A DNA stretch of 64,000 nucleotides from the NCBI RefSeq assembly GCF_001661495.1, contig NZ_BDDT01000018.1, positions 1 to 64,000 on the forward strand. The letters are read 5' to 3'. Of this stretch, positions 43,991 to 53,803 are shown one piece after another (the first letter of the stretch is position 1; each line of letters opens with the position of its first letter). A program made the translations under genes and the position numbers. The notes beneath the pieces were generated by a model. That model was not told the DNA's origin and ran no database searches. It was given only the letters and a program-made list of their open reading frames with translations. The DNA comes from Pseudoalteromonas prydzensis (GTDB lineage Bacteria; Pseudomonadota; Gammaproteobacteria; Enterobacterales; Alteromonadaceae).

Positions 43991-46129
43991 TTAATCCTTA
44001 TTTCCGCGAAATGATAAAGTTGAATTGTCACGCACTATTTCTGAGTGCCCGGGCGAGACTGAGCGTGTAACCATGGTTGGTTTACTTGCAGCTAGAGTCT
44101 CGAATAAGAACGCTTCGCCGGGGTTAAGTCCTGCGCCAAACGCCTCTTTACGTAAGATGAAATACGGTGCGCCTGCAAAGCTGTTAATGGGCGCACAGTC
44201 GTTTAGCGTGTCGCCGCTGTAAATGTTGCCTACCGACTCACCGATTACGTTGTAAGCGGTGGTTGATGTAAACACGATGGCCCAGCGCTGTGCTATTGCA
44301 CCAATATTGGTTAGTTCAATTGGATATTGAGTTGTATTGATAGCGCTTGATGCAGCCGCGCCAAAATCACCAAAATTGTTTTGCCACGCGGCTAATGTGC
44401 GCTCGTCTTTTGTTTGCGCTTGAAAGTCACCAAGCACTTGCACACTGCTAACCGTTGCGCCTGCGGGATAAGCGCGGTTTAGCGGTGTTAGTAGGCTTAA
44501 TTTCTCGCTGTCGATTGCGTCAATTAGCGCCAATTCTGATTGTATGGCCGTGATAATAAACGGCGGTGAAAATGCGCTTATTCCCGCGTTAATAGTTATA
44601 TCACCTGTAACAGCATCGTAGCTGTAATTGTCATCAGTCACAGACCACAAACTTGCACCGGTGCTATCAACAATATCGATAAAATCAGCATCAGCTAAAA
44701 CGTTAATCGTTTGGCCGCTTGATAACGTTGCAACGGCTGTGCGCTCGCGGTTTTGTACGCTAACAGGGTTAAACGTATGGAAAATTGGCACAGTGCCGTT
44801 ATTTGGTAGCGTTGAAGTATCAAAGCCACCCGGCGGCGATGGTACTGTAGTTACTTCAATTTCGTTATAGTCAAATCGAATTGAGTCGGGCTTAACATCT
44901 TCACTAAATGCTAAATCTACATAGCCTGTAACACTTACTGTACCCGTGCAATTAGTGCCTGTGATATTACCGCTTAAATCGCTAGACGCTGAGAACGTGG
45001 CACCCGCTGCGGTTTCAAACGTAATATAAACCGAGTCACGCGCAAAGTTACTGCTCGGTAACTGCCAGCGCTTAGCATTGATTGTTAACGCACCTTTTTG
45101 AATTAATGCGCCAAGGTTTTCGGTTACTGTGCCGTTATAATCAACGCTATCAATTTCTGTGATTACGCCAGTATCATAATCAATTGTCGCAAACACATAA
45201 CCGCCTGAGATAAAACGGCCTTGGCTATCGTCTTTATATACTGTTTCGTCACCCGTTTTTTTGAGCTTAGCCGAGCCTTTTAAAACGGTTTCATCAGCGC
45301 CCAATGTGATTACTGAACTCGTTGTAAATGAATGAAACCTAAAATCTTGGTTTGATACATAGTAAAGCGTAAAATATTGGTCTTTAGCCACGGCGGGGTT
45401 CAATTTTGCACAAGAGAATGTACCATTTTTATAAAGCAGTGAATTAAGTTCGCCAGTGCCAGCATTAATTTTAAGTGTTTTAACACCTCTTATCACGTTG
45501 CTTGGCTGATCCAAGTAGCTTGTGTCGTAATACCAGGTGTATTGATACTCACCATAAAATGTAGGCTCAGCTTCTAAAACATCATCAACACTAATGTTTA
45601 TTTGAGTAATTTCACCGTAGCTTAAAATGCGCTTAGTGCGGTAAATACTAAATGGCTCTGAATCTGGTTTAAGTCCTATCTTTGTATTAACTGTGGTAAT
45701 ACTTGGCGTTAACGTACGTGTGATTGACTCTACTGTTAGCTCTTGCCCTTGTGCGTCAACTGCACCAGTCATTAAGCTAGTGCCGTGAAATTTAGTGCTA
45801 GCAAGCCCAAGATAAGGCAGCATTTCAGCGACTGTGTCGGTGTCTTTTAGGTCTTTAGCTTCAACGAGTAGCACGTTTACAAGCGGGTCGTCTGGTTGGT
45901 CGCTTAAGAATATATGAGCGTCTTGCAAGCGGCTTGAATCGTCTGTGCTAAGCGCTGGATATAATTTAACGAGATCAAATGATGATCGGGCATGGTCAAT
46001 GTCACTGATTGAACTAAACACAGCGTTTAATTTACCGCTAACAATTGCATTGCTGGTGCGGTGGCCGCCAGCGTGTGGCTCGTTGCCAATGCGCTGCGGT
46101 TCAAATATTTTTAAATCGGTTCTTTTCAT
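43991..46129 (-). CDS. Large phage tail protein (712 residues), fibre- or tip-like
   Basis: This 712-residue beta-rich protein has many short strands separated by D/G/T turns (for example TGVITEIDSVDYNGTVTEN, and NGTVPIFHTFNPVSV) and no coiled coil or collagen. The C-terminal 150 residues (PIELTNIGAIAQRWAIVFTS, then GEAFLFETLAASKPTM) resemble the fold ending of siphovirus central tail proteins. It sits where hub and fibre genes sit after the tape measure. Function is inferred from size and place. Confidence 0.7.
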   Translation of the reverse strand: MKRTDLKIFEPQRIGNEPHAGGHRTSNAIVSGKLNAVFSSISDIDHARSSFDLVKLYPALSTDDSSRLQDAHIFLSDQPDDPLVNVLLVEAKDLKDTDTVAEMLPYLGLASTKFHGTSLMTGAVDAQGQELTVESITRTLTPSITTVNTKIGLKPDSEPFSIYRTKRILSYGEITQINISVDDVLEAEPTFYGEYQYTWYYDTSYLDQPSNVIRGVKTLKINAGTGELNSLLYKNGTFSCAKLNPAVAKDQYFTLYYVSNQDFRFHSFTTSSVITLGADETVLKGSAKLKKTGDETVYKDDSQGRFISGGYVFATIDYDTGVITEIDSVDYNGTVTENLGALIQKGALTINAKRWQLPSSNFARDSVYITFETAAGATFSASSDLSGNITGTNCTGTVSVTGYVDLAFSEDVKPDSIRFDYNEIEVTTVPSPPGGFDTSTLPNNGTVPIFHTFNPVSVQNRERTAVATLSSGQTINVLADADFIDIVDSTGASLWSVTDDNYSYDAVTGDITINAGISAFSPPFIITAIQSELALIDAIDSEKLSLLTPLNRAYPAGATVSSVQVLGDFQAQTKDERTLAAWQNNFGDFGAAASSAINTTQYPIELTNIGAIAQRWAIVFTSTTAYNVIGESVGNIYSGDTLNDCAPINSFAGAPYFILRKEAFGAGLNPGEAFLFETLAASKPTMVTRSVSPGHSEIVRDNSTLSFRGNKD

Positions 46130-46154
46130 TATATTTCCTATTATAAAAAGCGCT

Positions 46155-46517
46155 TTAAACAGTTTTTAAACGTAAATTAATGTTTTGAAAGTGTGCAGGG
46201 GCGGCATCTGCAAAATGCGTATGCGGCGCGGCTTCAACAGCTTTTTGGCTGTGGTCCCACACCACATTAAACACAGTGCCGCGTATTGTTATTTCAAACG
46301 CGGTGAGGGTTGTTTGTGCATGCTCATGCAATGGTGTAAATACGCTAGCGTCTTCAAAATCACTGTATAAATAGATTGGGCGGCCTGCGGGTATCGGTGT
46401 TTTTTCAATGTGCTGCGCGCCGTTTAGTGCGCGTTCGGTTTGCTCGGCTACTGGCAAGTAATCAAACTCATTAAGCCAAACAAAGTTATCCAGGCTTTGT
46501 GCATTTATTACGATCAT
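46155..46517 (-). CDS. Phage tail accessory protein (120 residues)
   Basis: This 120-residue protein overlaps the end of the tape measure by 4 bases (ATGA-type) and precedes the 712-residue gene by 25. It starts MIVINAQSLDNFVWLNEFDY and has a probable beta sandwich (FEITIRGTVFNVVWD). In siphovirus genomes a small distal-tail or adaptor protein follows the tape measure. I cannot name it further. Confidence 0.7.
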   Translation of the reverse strand: MIVINAQSLDNFVWLNEFDYLPVAEQTERALNGAQHIEKTPIPAGRPIYLYSDFEDASVFTPLHEHAQTTLTAFEITIRGTVFNVVWDHSQKAVEAAPHTHFADAAPAHFQNINLRLKTV

Positions 46518-49500
46518 TGGGTGTTACTCAACTGTTCAAGTTTTTGTAAAAATTGCTCTTCAAACTGAGCTAATAAATTGGCGGATTGGCCGCCAGGCAA
46601 TGCAAGTTCAAGGCGCACGGTTTTGCTATTGCTCGGCTGTTGGTTTTTAAGCATGGTTATCAATTCACGTACAGCAGTTGTAAGGCTGTTTAAATCGGCG
46701 TTAGATGCGTTATTGCTGGGCGTATAATTGTTTGTAGGCGCTGTATAGCTTGGCGTTGGTGCAGGCGTATACGTCTGTACTTGTTCAACTGCTTTTTGAG
46801 TGGTGCTTTGCGCTTTTATCGCTTGCTGCTGTGCGCTAATAGCTGCATTTAACGTGCTCTTTTGCTCACGGGTTAGGTATGTAAGCTGCTTATTGATTTT
46901 GTTGTATAACTCAGTCAGTGCTTTGCTACTGCTGGCGTTATCAATTTGGCCGCTGAATTTACTAAATTGTGTATTTTGAGTATCGGCATAAGCGCGGCGT
47001 TCGCGCTCTTCGTTGATCTCTTTTGAGTCTAAATCGTAAGGGCTGCGGCCGTTCTCTTCCTGATAATCTACTACGTCACTTACGCTGGCACGTTGCGATT
47101 GATTGTATTTATTTACACTGCTTGAGGCGCGATTTGCTGAGGCAGCAACACGTTCTAATTCTTCTTTTTGCTCACGTAAGCTTTTTGATGCTGATTCGTT
47201 CGCTTTAATTTGATCATTCGTGGCTTGCGTACCAGCTCTGGTTGATGCAGTCGCGGCATCTTGTGCGCCTTTAAAATCGCCTAGTAGATTATTTACAACA
47301 CTTAACACATCGCCTAAGCGTTGCTTTTCATAGTTGTATTGCTGCGCTGTTAAATTGCCTGCTTGATAGCGATCATTTAAGCGCTCAAGTTCATCTGTTA
47401 AACGGCTATGTTCGCGTTGTAATTCACCTAAGCTTGCAAGCTCTAGCTGCTGAACGCGTGTTAAATCACTTGTTTGGTTAGTTAAGCGCTGCTGTTGAAT
47501 GGTCAGCGCGGCTTGCGCTTGGGCTTTTTGCTCAGCGGTAGCCGTACTGCTCGCCATGACTTGCTGATTGGTTTTTATTGCGTCTCGGGTTTTCTCTAAC
47601 TCGCGGGTAAAGCGGTTTACTGCGTCACTGTTTGTGTCAGTAACTGGCTTTAAAGCATTTGCTTTTTCAATGAGTTTATCGAGTTCTTTAGTTAAACCCA
47701 GTGCAGCAGCGGCGGCTTGAATGCTTGAGGGCACAGTTTGATCTGTTGCGTCTGCGGCGGCAATGGCAGCCTCAGCCCATTTTAAATAGGCTTGGCGTTG
47801 TACGGCTAATGGTTGCTCTGATTCTTGCATTAGCTCATAGGCTGCGCGTAATTTATTAGCGGTATCATCGAGCGTTTTTGATGATGTTAAACCTAACTCC
47901 GCATAGGCTTTTTCTACATCACCAGCAAATATTTTTTGACGCTCAAGTAATGCGCCGTGTTCTTCAAACTTTACTTTTAGCGCATCTAAAATGGCTAACT
48001 GGCCCTGGTACTGTTCACCAGCGCCGGCAATTGCAACACGGGCAGATTCTATGCTTTGTATAAAACCATCAACACCAACTTTTACACCGTCTAAGCTTGT
48101 TGCCTGCTGCTCTAATGATTGAATCGTTTTAAGGGCTTCGGGCAGTGATAGCGTAAGCAGTTCTTGGCGCTGGCGCTCGGCCTCTGTTGCAGCTGCTGTG
48201 GATTCGGCTAATTTACGTTGTTGGTATTCTAGGTTTACATAGCGCTGGGTGGCTTCGTCCCAAACTAGCTTACCGCTTTCTATCAATGCGTCTAATTCGG
48301 CTGAATTACGGATGATCAAACCCGTTGAGTTAGCCAGCATTTGTAATTCATCTGCTAATGCTTTGGCTTGTATTGCACTTGCTTGTTGCGACTTTCTAAG
48401 TGATTCCTCTGCCACGAGCAAATCTTTATACAGTAAACCAACGTCGATTAACTCGGTAATTAACCAGGTGTATAAACCTGCCTTACCTACGGCTTTAAGC
48501 GCAGTACTCCATTTAGTTGCTGCAATGCCTGCGGCGTTAGTTGCCACGGTGGTTGAGCCAATAGCAGCTGTGTAGGTTCTTAGTGATGCAATGGCCGTGG
48601 TTGCACCGCTGATCACACTACTAAAATAGTTACCCACTTTAAGCGCCAGCCACACTTTAGCAACAGTGGCTATTTCTTCGCGGTATTCATAAAGCGTGGT
48701 GGCTGCACCTTTAATTGCATTACCTGTACTTACGATTGTGTCGCTAATTTTTTGCGCCCATTCTTGCAAACGGCCATCTTTCGCCATTGCTGCAAATTCA
48801 GTATTAAGCGCGGTAATATTGGCTTTTAACCAATCCATTGCGCCGCTTTGCGCTATAAGGTTATAAAACTGCTCCATGTTGTCTTTAGCGTTTGACACTT
48901 GCCCACTAAAGAGCGCCATTTGTGCCGCAGCAGAGCCAGCACTTGCGCGACCCATTTCATCGATCAAGCCTTTTATTACATCACGGCCTAACTTACCTGC
49001 GCTTGATAGCTTTTGCAGCTCAACGGTGTTTTTACCCGTTACTTTTTCAAGTAGATCCCAAACAGGTATACCGCGCTCCACCATTTGTAGGATTTCTTCG
49101 CCCTGGAGCTTTTGTTTTGCCCACGCTTGGCCGACCGCCAGGCTGATACCTTCAACCTCTTGAAACCCGCCGCCGAGCTTTAATGCTTGGTCGGTAATGG
49201 CCTGCATGGTGCCATCCATTGGATCAAGGCCAAACGCTTTTAGTTTTACAAATGCCTGGCTTACTTCACCCATTTGTAACGGGGTGTTTTTAGTAAATTC
49301 TTTTACCCATGCTGTGGCTTTTTCACCGCCTGCAATGCCGCCCATAAGCGCCTGCATCTGCACGCCGAGCTTTTCAAATTTATCACCGGTGCTAAATACT
49401 TGGCTTACTGCTTGGGCTACACGATCAAACCCCACATAAGCCGCAGCCAGAGCGGTAACTTTACCAATTACGCCGTCAAGGCTTTGTGCTTGAGCGCGTT

Positions 49501-50086
49501 GGGCTGTAGTGCCTTGGCGCAGCTCATTACTAAACTTATCGACAGAGCGGCCAGATTTATCAAACTGGGCTGCTAAATCACGCTTGGCTGCACGCAGGTT
49601 ATTAGTATCAACATCAGAGCGTTTAAGGGCTGTTTGTAGTGCAGCATGCTTACTCGTTTGCTGGGTAAGCTCGGTGCGCATTTGGGTTAGGTCTTTCTCA
49701 GCGGCTTCTAATGAGCGCGCGAGTTGCACAAATGGCTTATCAGTGTTTTTAGCTTCGGTTTGTAATTGGTCGAGGGCTTGAGCTGCCGCCGCTGTGGCTA
49801 TTTCTTGTTGTTCTAATTTTTGCTTTGACTGCTCAAATGCACGTATTAGATCAGCTTGATTAGCTAATCCGTCTAATTCGTTGGCAAGCTTGCCTGCTGT
49901 TTGGCTGGTTTTTTTTGCACTGGTATCGGTTTGGTCTAGTGATTCACTGAGTTTATCAGCAGCAGGATTAGCCGCATCGGCGCTTTGCTCAATGTTACGC
50001 AGCTCTTGAACCAGCTGCTCAATATTTTGCTTGCCTGTAGCTTCGGCAACTATGCGTAGGGCTAATTCGAGGGTTTTATCTGCCAT
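46514..50086 (-). CDS. Tail tape-measure protein (1190 residues)
   Basis: The protein is long and helical: an N-terminal coiled coil (about 1-210), the tape-measure domain of about 220-400 with FEKLGVQMQALMGGIAGGEK, VQAFV/SQAFVKLKAFGLDPMDG and GVQAW/GQAWAKQKLQGEEILQM, a hydrophobic stretch near 480-545 that may insert in the membrane, then alanine-, glutamine- and serine-rich coiled-coil regions up to the C-terminus. Its length sets tail length (about 1,190 residues suggests roughly 180 nm at about 0.15 nm per residue). A terminator lies ahead of it. No frameshifted tail-assembly chaperone gene precedes it. Confidence 0.95.
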   Translation of the reverse strand: MADKTLELALRIVAEATGKQNIEQLVQELRNIEQSADAANPAADKLSESLDQTDTSAKKTSQTAGKLANELDGLANQADLIRAFEQSKQKLEQQEIATAAAAQALDQLQTEAKNTDKPFVQLARSLEAAEKDLTQMRTELTQQTSKHAALQTALKRSDVDTNNLRAAKRDLAAQFDKSGRSVDKFSNELRQGTTAQRAQAQSLDGVIGKVTALAAAYVGFDRVAQAVSQVFSTGDKFEKLGVQMQALMGGIAGGEKATAWVKEFTKNTPLQMGEVSQAFVKLKAFGLDPMDGTMQAITDQALKLGGGFQEVEGISLAVGQAWAKQKLQGEEILQMVERGIPVWDLLEKVTGKNTVELQKLSSAGKLGRDVIKGLIDEMGRASAGSAAAQMALFSGQVSNAKDNMEQFYNLIAQSGAMDWLKANITALNTEFAAMAKDGRLQEWAQKISDTIVSTGNAIKGAATTLYEYREEIATVAKVWLALKVGNYFSSVISGATTAIASLRTYTAAIGSTTVATNAAGIAATKWSTALKAVGKAGLYTWLITELIDVGLLYKDLLVAEESLRKSQQASAIQAKALADELQMLANSTGLIIRNSAELDALIESGKLVWDEATQRYVNLEYQQRKLAESTAAATEAERQRQELLTLSLPEALKTIQSLEQQATSLDGVKVGVDGFIQSIESARVAIAGAGEQYQGQLAILDALKVKFEEHGALLERQKIFAGDVEKAYAELGLTSSKTLDDTANKLRAAYELMQESEQPLAVQRQAYLKWAEAAIAAADATDQTVPSSIQAAAAALGLTKELDKLIEKANALKPVTDTNSDAVNRFTRELEKTRDAIKTNQQVMASSTATAEQKAQAQAALTIQQQRLTNQTSDLTRVQQLELASLGELQREHSRLTDELERLNDRYQAGNLTAQQYNYEKQRLGDVLSVVNNLLGDFKGAQDAATASTRAGTQATNDQIKANESASKSLREQKEELERVAASANRASSSVNKYNQSQRASVSDVVDYQEENGRSPYDLDSKEINEERERRAYADTQNTQFSKFSGQIDNASSSKALTELYNKINKQLTYLTREQKSTLNAAISAQQQAIKAQSTTQKAVEQVQTYTPAPTPSYTAPTNNYTPSNNASNADLNSLTTAVRELITMLKNQQPSNSKTVRLELALPGGQSANLLAQFEEQFLQKLEQLSNTQ

Positions 50087-50125
50087 TGGTTAACTCAGTT
50101 TTAAACGGTGTTTAAATGGGGAATA

Positions 50126-50150
50126 AAAAGGCTCAAGGGCTGAGCCTTTT
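50126..50150 (-). terminator. Terminator between tail tube and tape measure
   Basis: AAAAGGCTCA (50,126-50,135) and TGAGCCTTTT (50,141-50,150) form a perfect 10-bp stem. TTATTC follows on the minus strand. It lies 16 bases after the tail-tube stop and 40 before the tape-measure start, and should lower tape-measure message relative to tube protein. Confidence 0.85.
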
Positions 50151-50166
50151 GGTACGAGGTAATTGA

Positions 50167-50916
50167 TTAAGCGTCTAGCTCGTCAATGTAGAATGGTTCG
50201 TCTTTGCCATTTACAAGCTTTGCTGTGCCTTCAAGTGCAGCACTTACAAACTCACTGCCGGCTAAATCAAGCTCTTTAGTTGGCATCATTGAGGTGTCGT
50301 AAATTTCAAAATTGACTTGCTTACCATTGGCTAAGTTGGTGCCTTCACCAAAAATACGTAAACGTGTTTGTGACTTAGTACCGCCTTTAATGCGCTTACC
50401 ACTGCGCGCGTTATAACTGCCTGTAATGGTAATACTGCCACCAGCGGCTAATGAACCACCTTTAATTGAACGGATCATACCGAGTGCAAAGTTAAACTCG
50501 TAATCAACGCCTGCGACTTTAGTTTCAGTGGCTTGCTTAACAACGACGTTATCAGTAAAGTTTTTACCACCAACGGCAACCCACGACTGATTATCAGGTA
50601 ATATCACTTCTTTATCTGTTAACGTACCCGCCGCATCGTTAATGGCTGCAACTTCGCCCATTAATGCTAAAGCCACCATTTCGGCAGGTTGGTCGTCAAA
50701 CTCCCACGTAATAGCCGCTGGCTTAGCAATTTTTACATCATCCAGGGCTTGGCCTTTGCTGGCCTTTTTATTTGATGTACGGACGACTGAATCCGCCTCA
50801 GTTTTAATACCAAGCTTAGTGGTGTTAATTGGGCCAAAAATTTGGCCTGTGCTTACGCCTTGTTCGTTTAAGCGATCAACAAAAATATTGCCCGCTAGTA
50901 AAATACCGTCGCTCAT
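50167..50916 (-). CDS. Phage tail tube protein
   Basis: This 249-residue protein begins MSDGILLAGNIFVDRLNEQG and is beta-rich with an inner repeat-like pattern (FNFALGMIRSIKGGSLAAGG, SITITGSYNARSGKRI). It lies just before the tape measure and after the terminator-type gene gp37, the position of the major tail tube in siphovirus-tailed Mu-like phages. No sheath gene is present, so the tail is non-contractile. A strong terminator follows, consistent with a highly made protein. Confidence 0.85.
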   Translation of the reverse strand: MSDGILLAGNIFVDRLNEQGVSTGQIFGPINTTKLGIKTEADSVVRTSNKKASKGQALDDVKIAKPAAITWEFDDQPAEMVALALMGEVAAINDAAGTLTDKEVILPDNQSWVAVGGKNFTDNVVVKQATETKVAGVDYEFNFALGMIRSIKGGSLAAGGSITITGSYNARSGKRIKGGTKSQTRLRIFGEGTNLANGKQVNFEIYDTSMMPTKELDLAGSEFVSAALEGTAKLVNGKDEPFYIDELDA

Positions 50917-50917
50917 A

Positions 50918-51334
50918 TTAAAGCGCTCCTTTAAGAGTCATTTGACATGTAAAAGCCAGTGGGTAATACGCATGGCCTTGGGTGAATTGTGGTTTAGCTG
51001 GGGTGTTTACTCTTAGCCATGGCCCCGTACCATTAAGTACTTTGCCCGCCATAGCGCGAATAATGTTAGTTAAGTGCTCGCCTGCGTTATCTTGCTTACG
51101 AACAACTAATACAACTATCCATGTTTGCGTTAGCTTCATTAAATAGCCGGCGTTTTTACTCTCTGGTAAATTATCGCCGTAATACATTAAGTGAAGGCTG
51201 GGTGTTGTTTGGCGGTCTTCCTTGATGTCTGCTAGTTCATCACTCAAGTAAACGCGCTTAATGCCTGGCACTTGTTCAAGCGCCTGTTTAAGCGGGTGCT
51301 GAGCTGCAAAGTAGTCAGTGGTAATTTCAAACAT
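50918..51334 (-). CDS. Tail terminator/completion protein, gp37-like
   Basis: This 138-residue protein matches the small head-tail or tail-completion proteins of Mu-like phages (gp37 family): it begins MFEITTDYFAAQHPLKQALEQVPG and has the central LTQTWIVVLVVRKQDNAGEHL. It shares one base with gp36 and is followed directly by the tail tube gene. The role in closing the tail or joining head to tail is from the family and position. Confidence 0.8.
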   Translation of the reverse strand: MFEITTDYFAAQHPLKQALEQVPGIKRVYLSDELADIKEDRQTTPSLHLMYYGDNLPESKNAGYLMKLTQTWIVVLVVRKQDNAGEHLTNIIRAMAGKVLNGTGPWLRVNTPAKPQFTQGHAYYPLAFTCQMTLKGAL

Positions 51335-51762
51335 CAGATAAATCCCTTTGTTTTTTCTCGCGCAAATACAGAGCCAGCACTTTGTATTGTGGCTGTGTCT
51401 TGTACTTTGGCGTCTTGGCCTAGTGCGTCAACGCCTATACTTAGCTCACCTTTTGCTACTGACATTAAAAATTTAATTGCGTCCTTGTAACGGGTTTCTA
51501 CATGCTCAGGTACATCGTTAGTGCCGAGCTTGTAGCGAGCAATATCACAACAAAACTGCTCAAGTAGGTTCGGAACGGTGACAAGCGGCAGCTCATAACG
51601 CCCAGCTAAATAGCCGTTAATTACGTCGCTTGCATCGTTTATAGCCTGCTCAATAACTGCGGTATTAATTACATCAACGGGGCCATCTTCGCGCTCACTT
51701 AAATAGATAAGATCACGTTCACCAAAACGTTGTTGCATTGCGGTTATTGTTGCGTAAGCCAT
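51334..51762 (-). CDS. Phage DUF1320 / gp36-like protein
   Basis: This 142-residue protein begins YATITAMQQRFGERDLIYLS and has INDASDVINGYLAGRYELPL, the hallmark of DUF1320 (Mu gp36), a head-tail connector-type protein. It overlaps the next gene by one base and is adjacent to the FluMu-type gp35 upstream. Confidence 0.92.
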   Translation of the reverse strand: MAYATITAMQQRFGERDLIYLSEREDGPVDVINTAVIEQAINDASDVINGYLAGRYELPLVTVPNLLEQFCCDIARYKLGTNDVPEHVETRYKDAIKFLMSVAKGELSIGVDALGQDAKVQDTATIQSAGSVFAREKTKGFI

Positions 51763-52248
51763 TTACTCGCCCTCGCCTGCTTTGGCTAATTCATCTTGTA
51801 ACCAATACCAAGCAGCATCACGATCAGCAGCTGATACCTTAACCTTAATTACTTCACCTTCGGTTTCGCCTGGCGCTTCGTAAGTCAAATCAGTACAAGC
51901 AGGGATACGTTCCATTTGTGCATCAATCATTAATGCAATAACGGGCTGTAGTTCTATTGGTGCTTGGGTGTAATCAACGTTTGCATAGAGCAAAGGGTTG
52001 TCTAAATCTGCACCCAGGTTATTTGCGTCCAGCTGTGGGTTCTGCGCAGTACTCGCATCGAGCGGTATAGCTTGCACCGATAAGCGTGGATCATTTTCAA
52101 TTGCATCAAGCTGCTCTTGATCAAGACCATCGGCGGGGATTTCATTTTTACCTTGGTTGAAACTGAGGCCAGCTCGGCGGTAGCCTGTTGGCTGCATGCA
52201 ACTGACAATAACAGCAGAGATAAGGCTGAGTTTAAGCGTTTTTGCCAT
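51763..52248 (-). CDS. Mu gp35/HI1506-like protein with FluMu N-terminal domain
   Basis: This 161-residue protein has the FluMu N-terminal module (RAGLSFNQGKNEIPADGLDQ, then DAIENDPRLSV, about 25-60), a small repeat fold found in Mu-like phages, followed by an acidic linker and a C-terminal helix-rich region (DRDAAWYWLQDELAKAGEGE). It lies between the capsid gene and DUF1320 as in other Mu-like phages. Role is structural or unknown. Confidence 0.85.
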   Translation of the reverse strand: MAKTLKLSLISAVIVSCMQPTGYRRAGLSFNQGKNEIPADGLDQEQLDAIENDPRLSVQAIPLDASTAQNPQLDANNLGADLDNPLLYANVDYTQAPIELQPVIALMIDAQMERIPACTDLTYEAPGETEGEVIKVKVSAADRDAAWYWLQDELAKAGEGE

Positions 52249-52322
52249 TTCATTATTACTCCTGGTTTCAAAGTATGGGGCTATAACGCCCCGTACTTAT
52301 TAGGGTTTAACTATTGATGGGA

Positions 52323-53231
52323 TTAAAGGTAATCAGCGACTAATAGCTCTAAACGGCCTTTCAGTTCGTTTGAGCTGTTTGAGTCAAGCTCACGCTCTAA
52401 CATACGTGTAGCTAGCTTTTCCATGCTGGCAGGAACAACTAACATGGTTGATTTAATACCGAGCTTACGGCCACCGTCAGCTGTAAAGCTGCGCATTTTT
52501 TCAATGCTGTTCCATAAATTATCTGGCGTTAACGCACGTTTATTAGCAAAGGCAAGCTGCCAAAAACCAAACCCTGCGGCATCACGACAATCAACGCCGT
52601 AACGGTACTGTTTAGAAGTAAATACCGCCTCGTCATCAACTTTGGTCATGGCAAGTAATTGTGGTTTTTTACGTTCTTGAAAAATAATCGGCTTAAGGGC
52701 TTTTGAGGTGTCTAGCACAAACCACGGCTCCCCCTCGTAAGCAACATCTTCGGCCATGTTCGCTGTTGATACTGCTGCGCCAGTGCCGTCTGCATTTGGT
52801 GCTACTGGGTGGTCAGTATCAAAAAAGTTTTGTCCGTCGTAGCACAAGGTTGTAAAACCCGCTGCGAGTAATTCAAAACACATTTCATCCGGGTGAATTG
52901 CCGCCGCGCTGCCCATTTCTTTAAAGATTGGGGAATACACGCCTAAGTTATCGTCTTCAATGTCGTTGCGGTCTACGCCTACTGTTGACTCGTAATCGTC
53001 ATTGGTAATGGTATAAGCGTGCGCTTTCATGCTTTGAACATTACGATCACCCACCCATTTAGCCAGACTTGGGAACTTGCCCAGCCAGCCATAGGTATTA
53101 CTGGCCGAGGTTGATTTAATTACACTGGCAATTTTTGTAAATTGCGGTGTAGCTTCTGATTTACCTGCTTCAAACTCGGTTTTAAAACCAGTAAATAAAG
53201 CGGTTAATAATGCTGGGGTCACTAAAGCCAT
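52323..53231 (-). CDS. Major capsid protein, Mu gpT-like
   Basis: This 302-residue protein matches Mu gpT major head subunit: it begins ALVTPALLTALFTGFKTEFE, and has PSLAKWVGDRNVQSM, NDDYESTVGVDRNDIEDDNLG and the C-terminal GIKSTMLVVPASMEKLA. It shares a base with the scaffold/protease gene upstream. Mature particles would contain hundreds of copies. Confidence 0.95.
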   Translation of the reverse strand: MALVTPALLTALFTGFKTEFEAGKSEATPQFTKIASVIKSTSASNTYGWLGKFPSLAKWVGDRNVQSMKAHAYTITNDDYESTVGVDRNDIEDDNLGVYSPIFKEMGSAAAIHPDEMCFELLAAGFTTLCYDGQNFFDTDHPVAPNADGTGAAVSTANMAEDVAYEGEPWFVLDTSKALKPIIFQERKKPQLLAMTKVDDEAVFTSKQYRYGVDCRDAAGFGFWQLAFANKRALTPDNLWNSIEKMRSFTADGGRKLGIKSTMLVVPASMEKLATRMLERELDSNSSNELKGRLELLVADYL

Positions 53232-53803
53232 TAGTTTTGCTCCTGTTTAGCTTTGGCATAAGCAGCATGAGATAGACCTAGTTGGTCTGCGGCATACTTG
53301 TCTTCTGCGGTGAGTGCTGCTAAGCCGTCTTTGTCTTGCTCTGGCTTAGGTGTATGGGTGGTTTGCTGAGCGGTAAGGCTTGCAATCGGTGAACGGGCAT
53401 CTAACACTGCTTTTAACGCTGCAACGCCCTGCTGATTACCTAACGATGTTAAATATTCAACTTCTGACGCAATAATACGGCCGTCTTGCTTGGCTTTATT
53501 TACTTCTTGCTCAACCGATTGCGTGGCGCTGCTGCTTTTAAGCGCGACCATTTCAGTGTGCAATGCGTTATAGGTTTCTACAGGCACGTACTTAGCTAAA
53601 TTAACTTCATTAGGGCTATTCGCTTTAAGTGCTGCAACGGCGTCATTAGCGTTACTGAGCTGGGTGGTGAGCGTGTCGGCTTCGTCGGCCTTGGCCTTCA
53701 AAGCGGCGAGTGCTGTTGTTGCTTTGGTGTAATCTGCATCGGTGACGTTATCACCATCCACAGTGACACCTAGCAAGCTCAGCAATTTTTGAGCTGCGTT
53801 CAT
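53231..53803 (-). CDS. Nested scaffold protein (internal start in the protease gene)
   Basis: The in-frame ATG at 53,803 (MNAAQKLLSLLG, residue 194 of the protease) follows GGAG at nine bases, so a separate 190-residue product is likely. It is helical, alanine-, lysine- and glutamate-rich (TTQLSNANDAVAALKANS, and EDKYAADQLGLSHAAYAK), as expected of a scaffold. In Mu, gene Z is the same kind of in-frame scaffold within gene I. The internal start here is seen; the use is inferred. Confidence 0.7.
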   Translation of the reverse strand: MNAAQKLLSLLGVTVDGDNVTDADYTKATTALAALKAKADEADTLTTQLSNANDAVAALKANSPNEVNLAKYVPVETYNALHTEMVALKSSSATQSVEQEVNKAKQDGRIIASEVEYLTSLGNQQGVAALKAVLDARSPIASLTAQQTTHTPKPEQDKDGLAALTAEDKYAADQLGLSHAAYAKAKQEQN

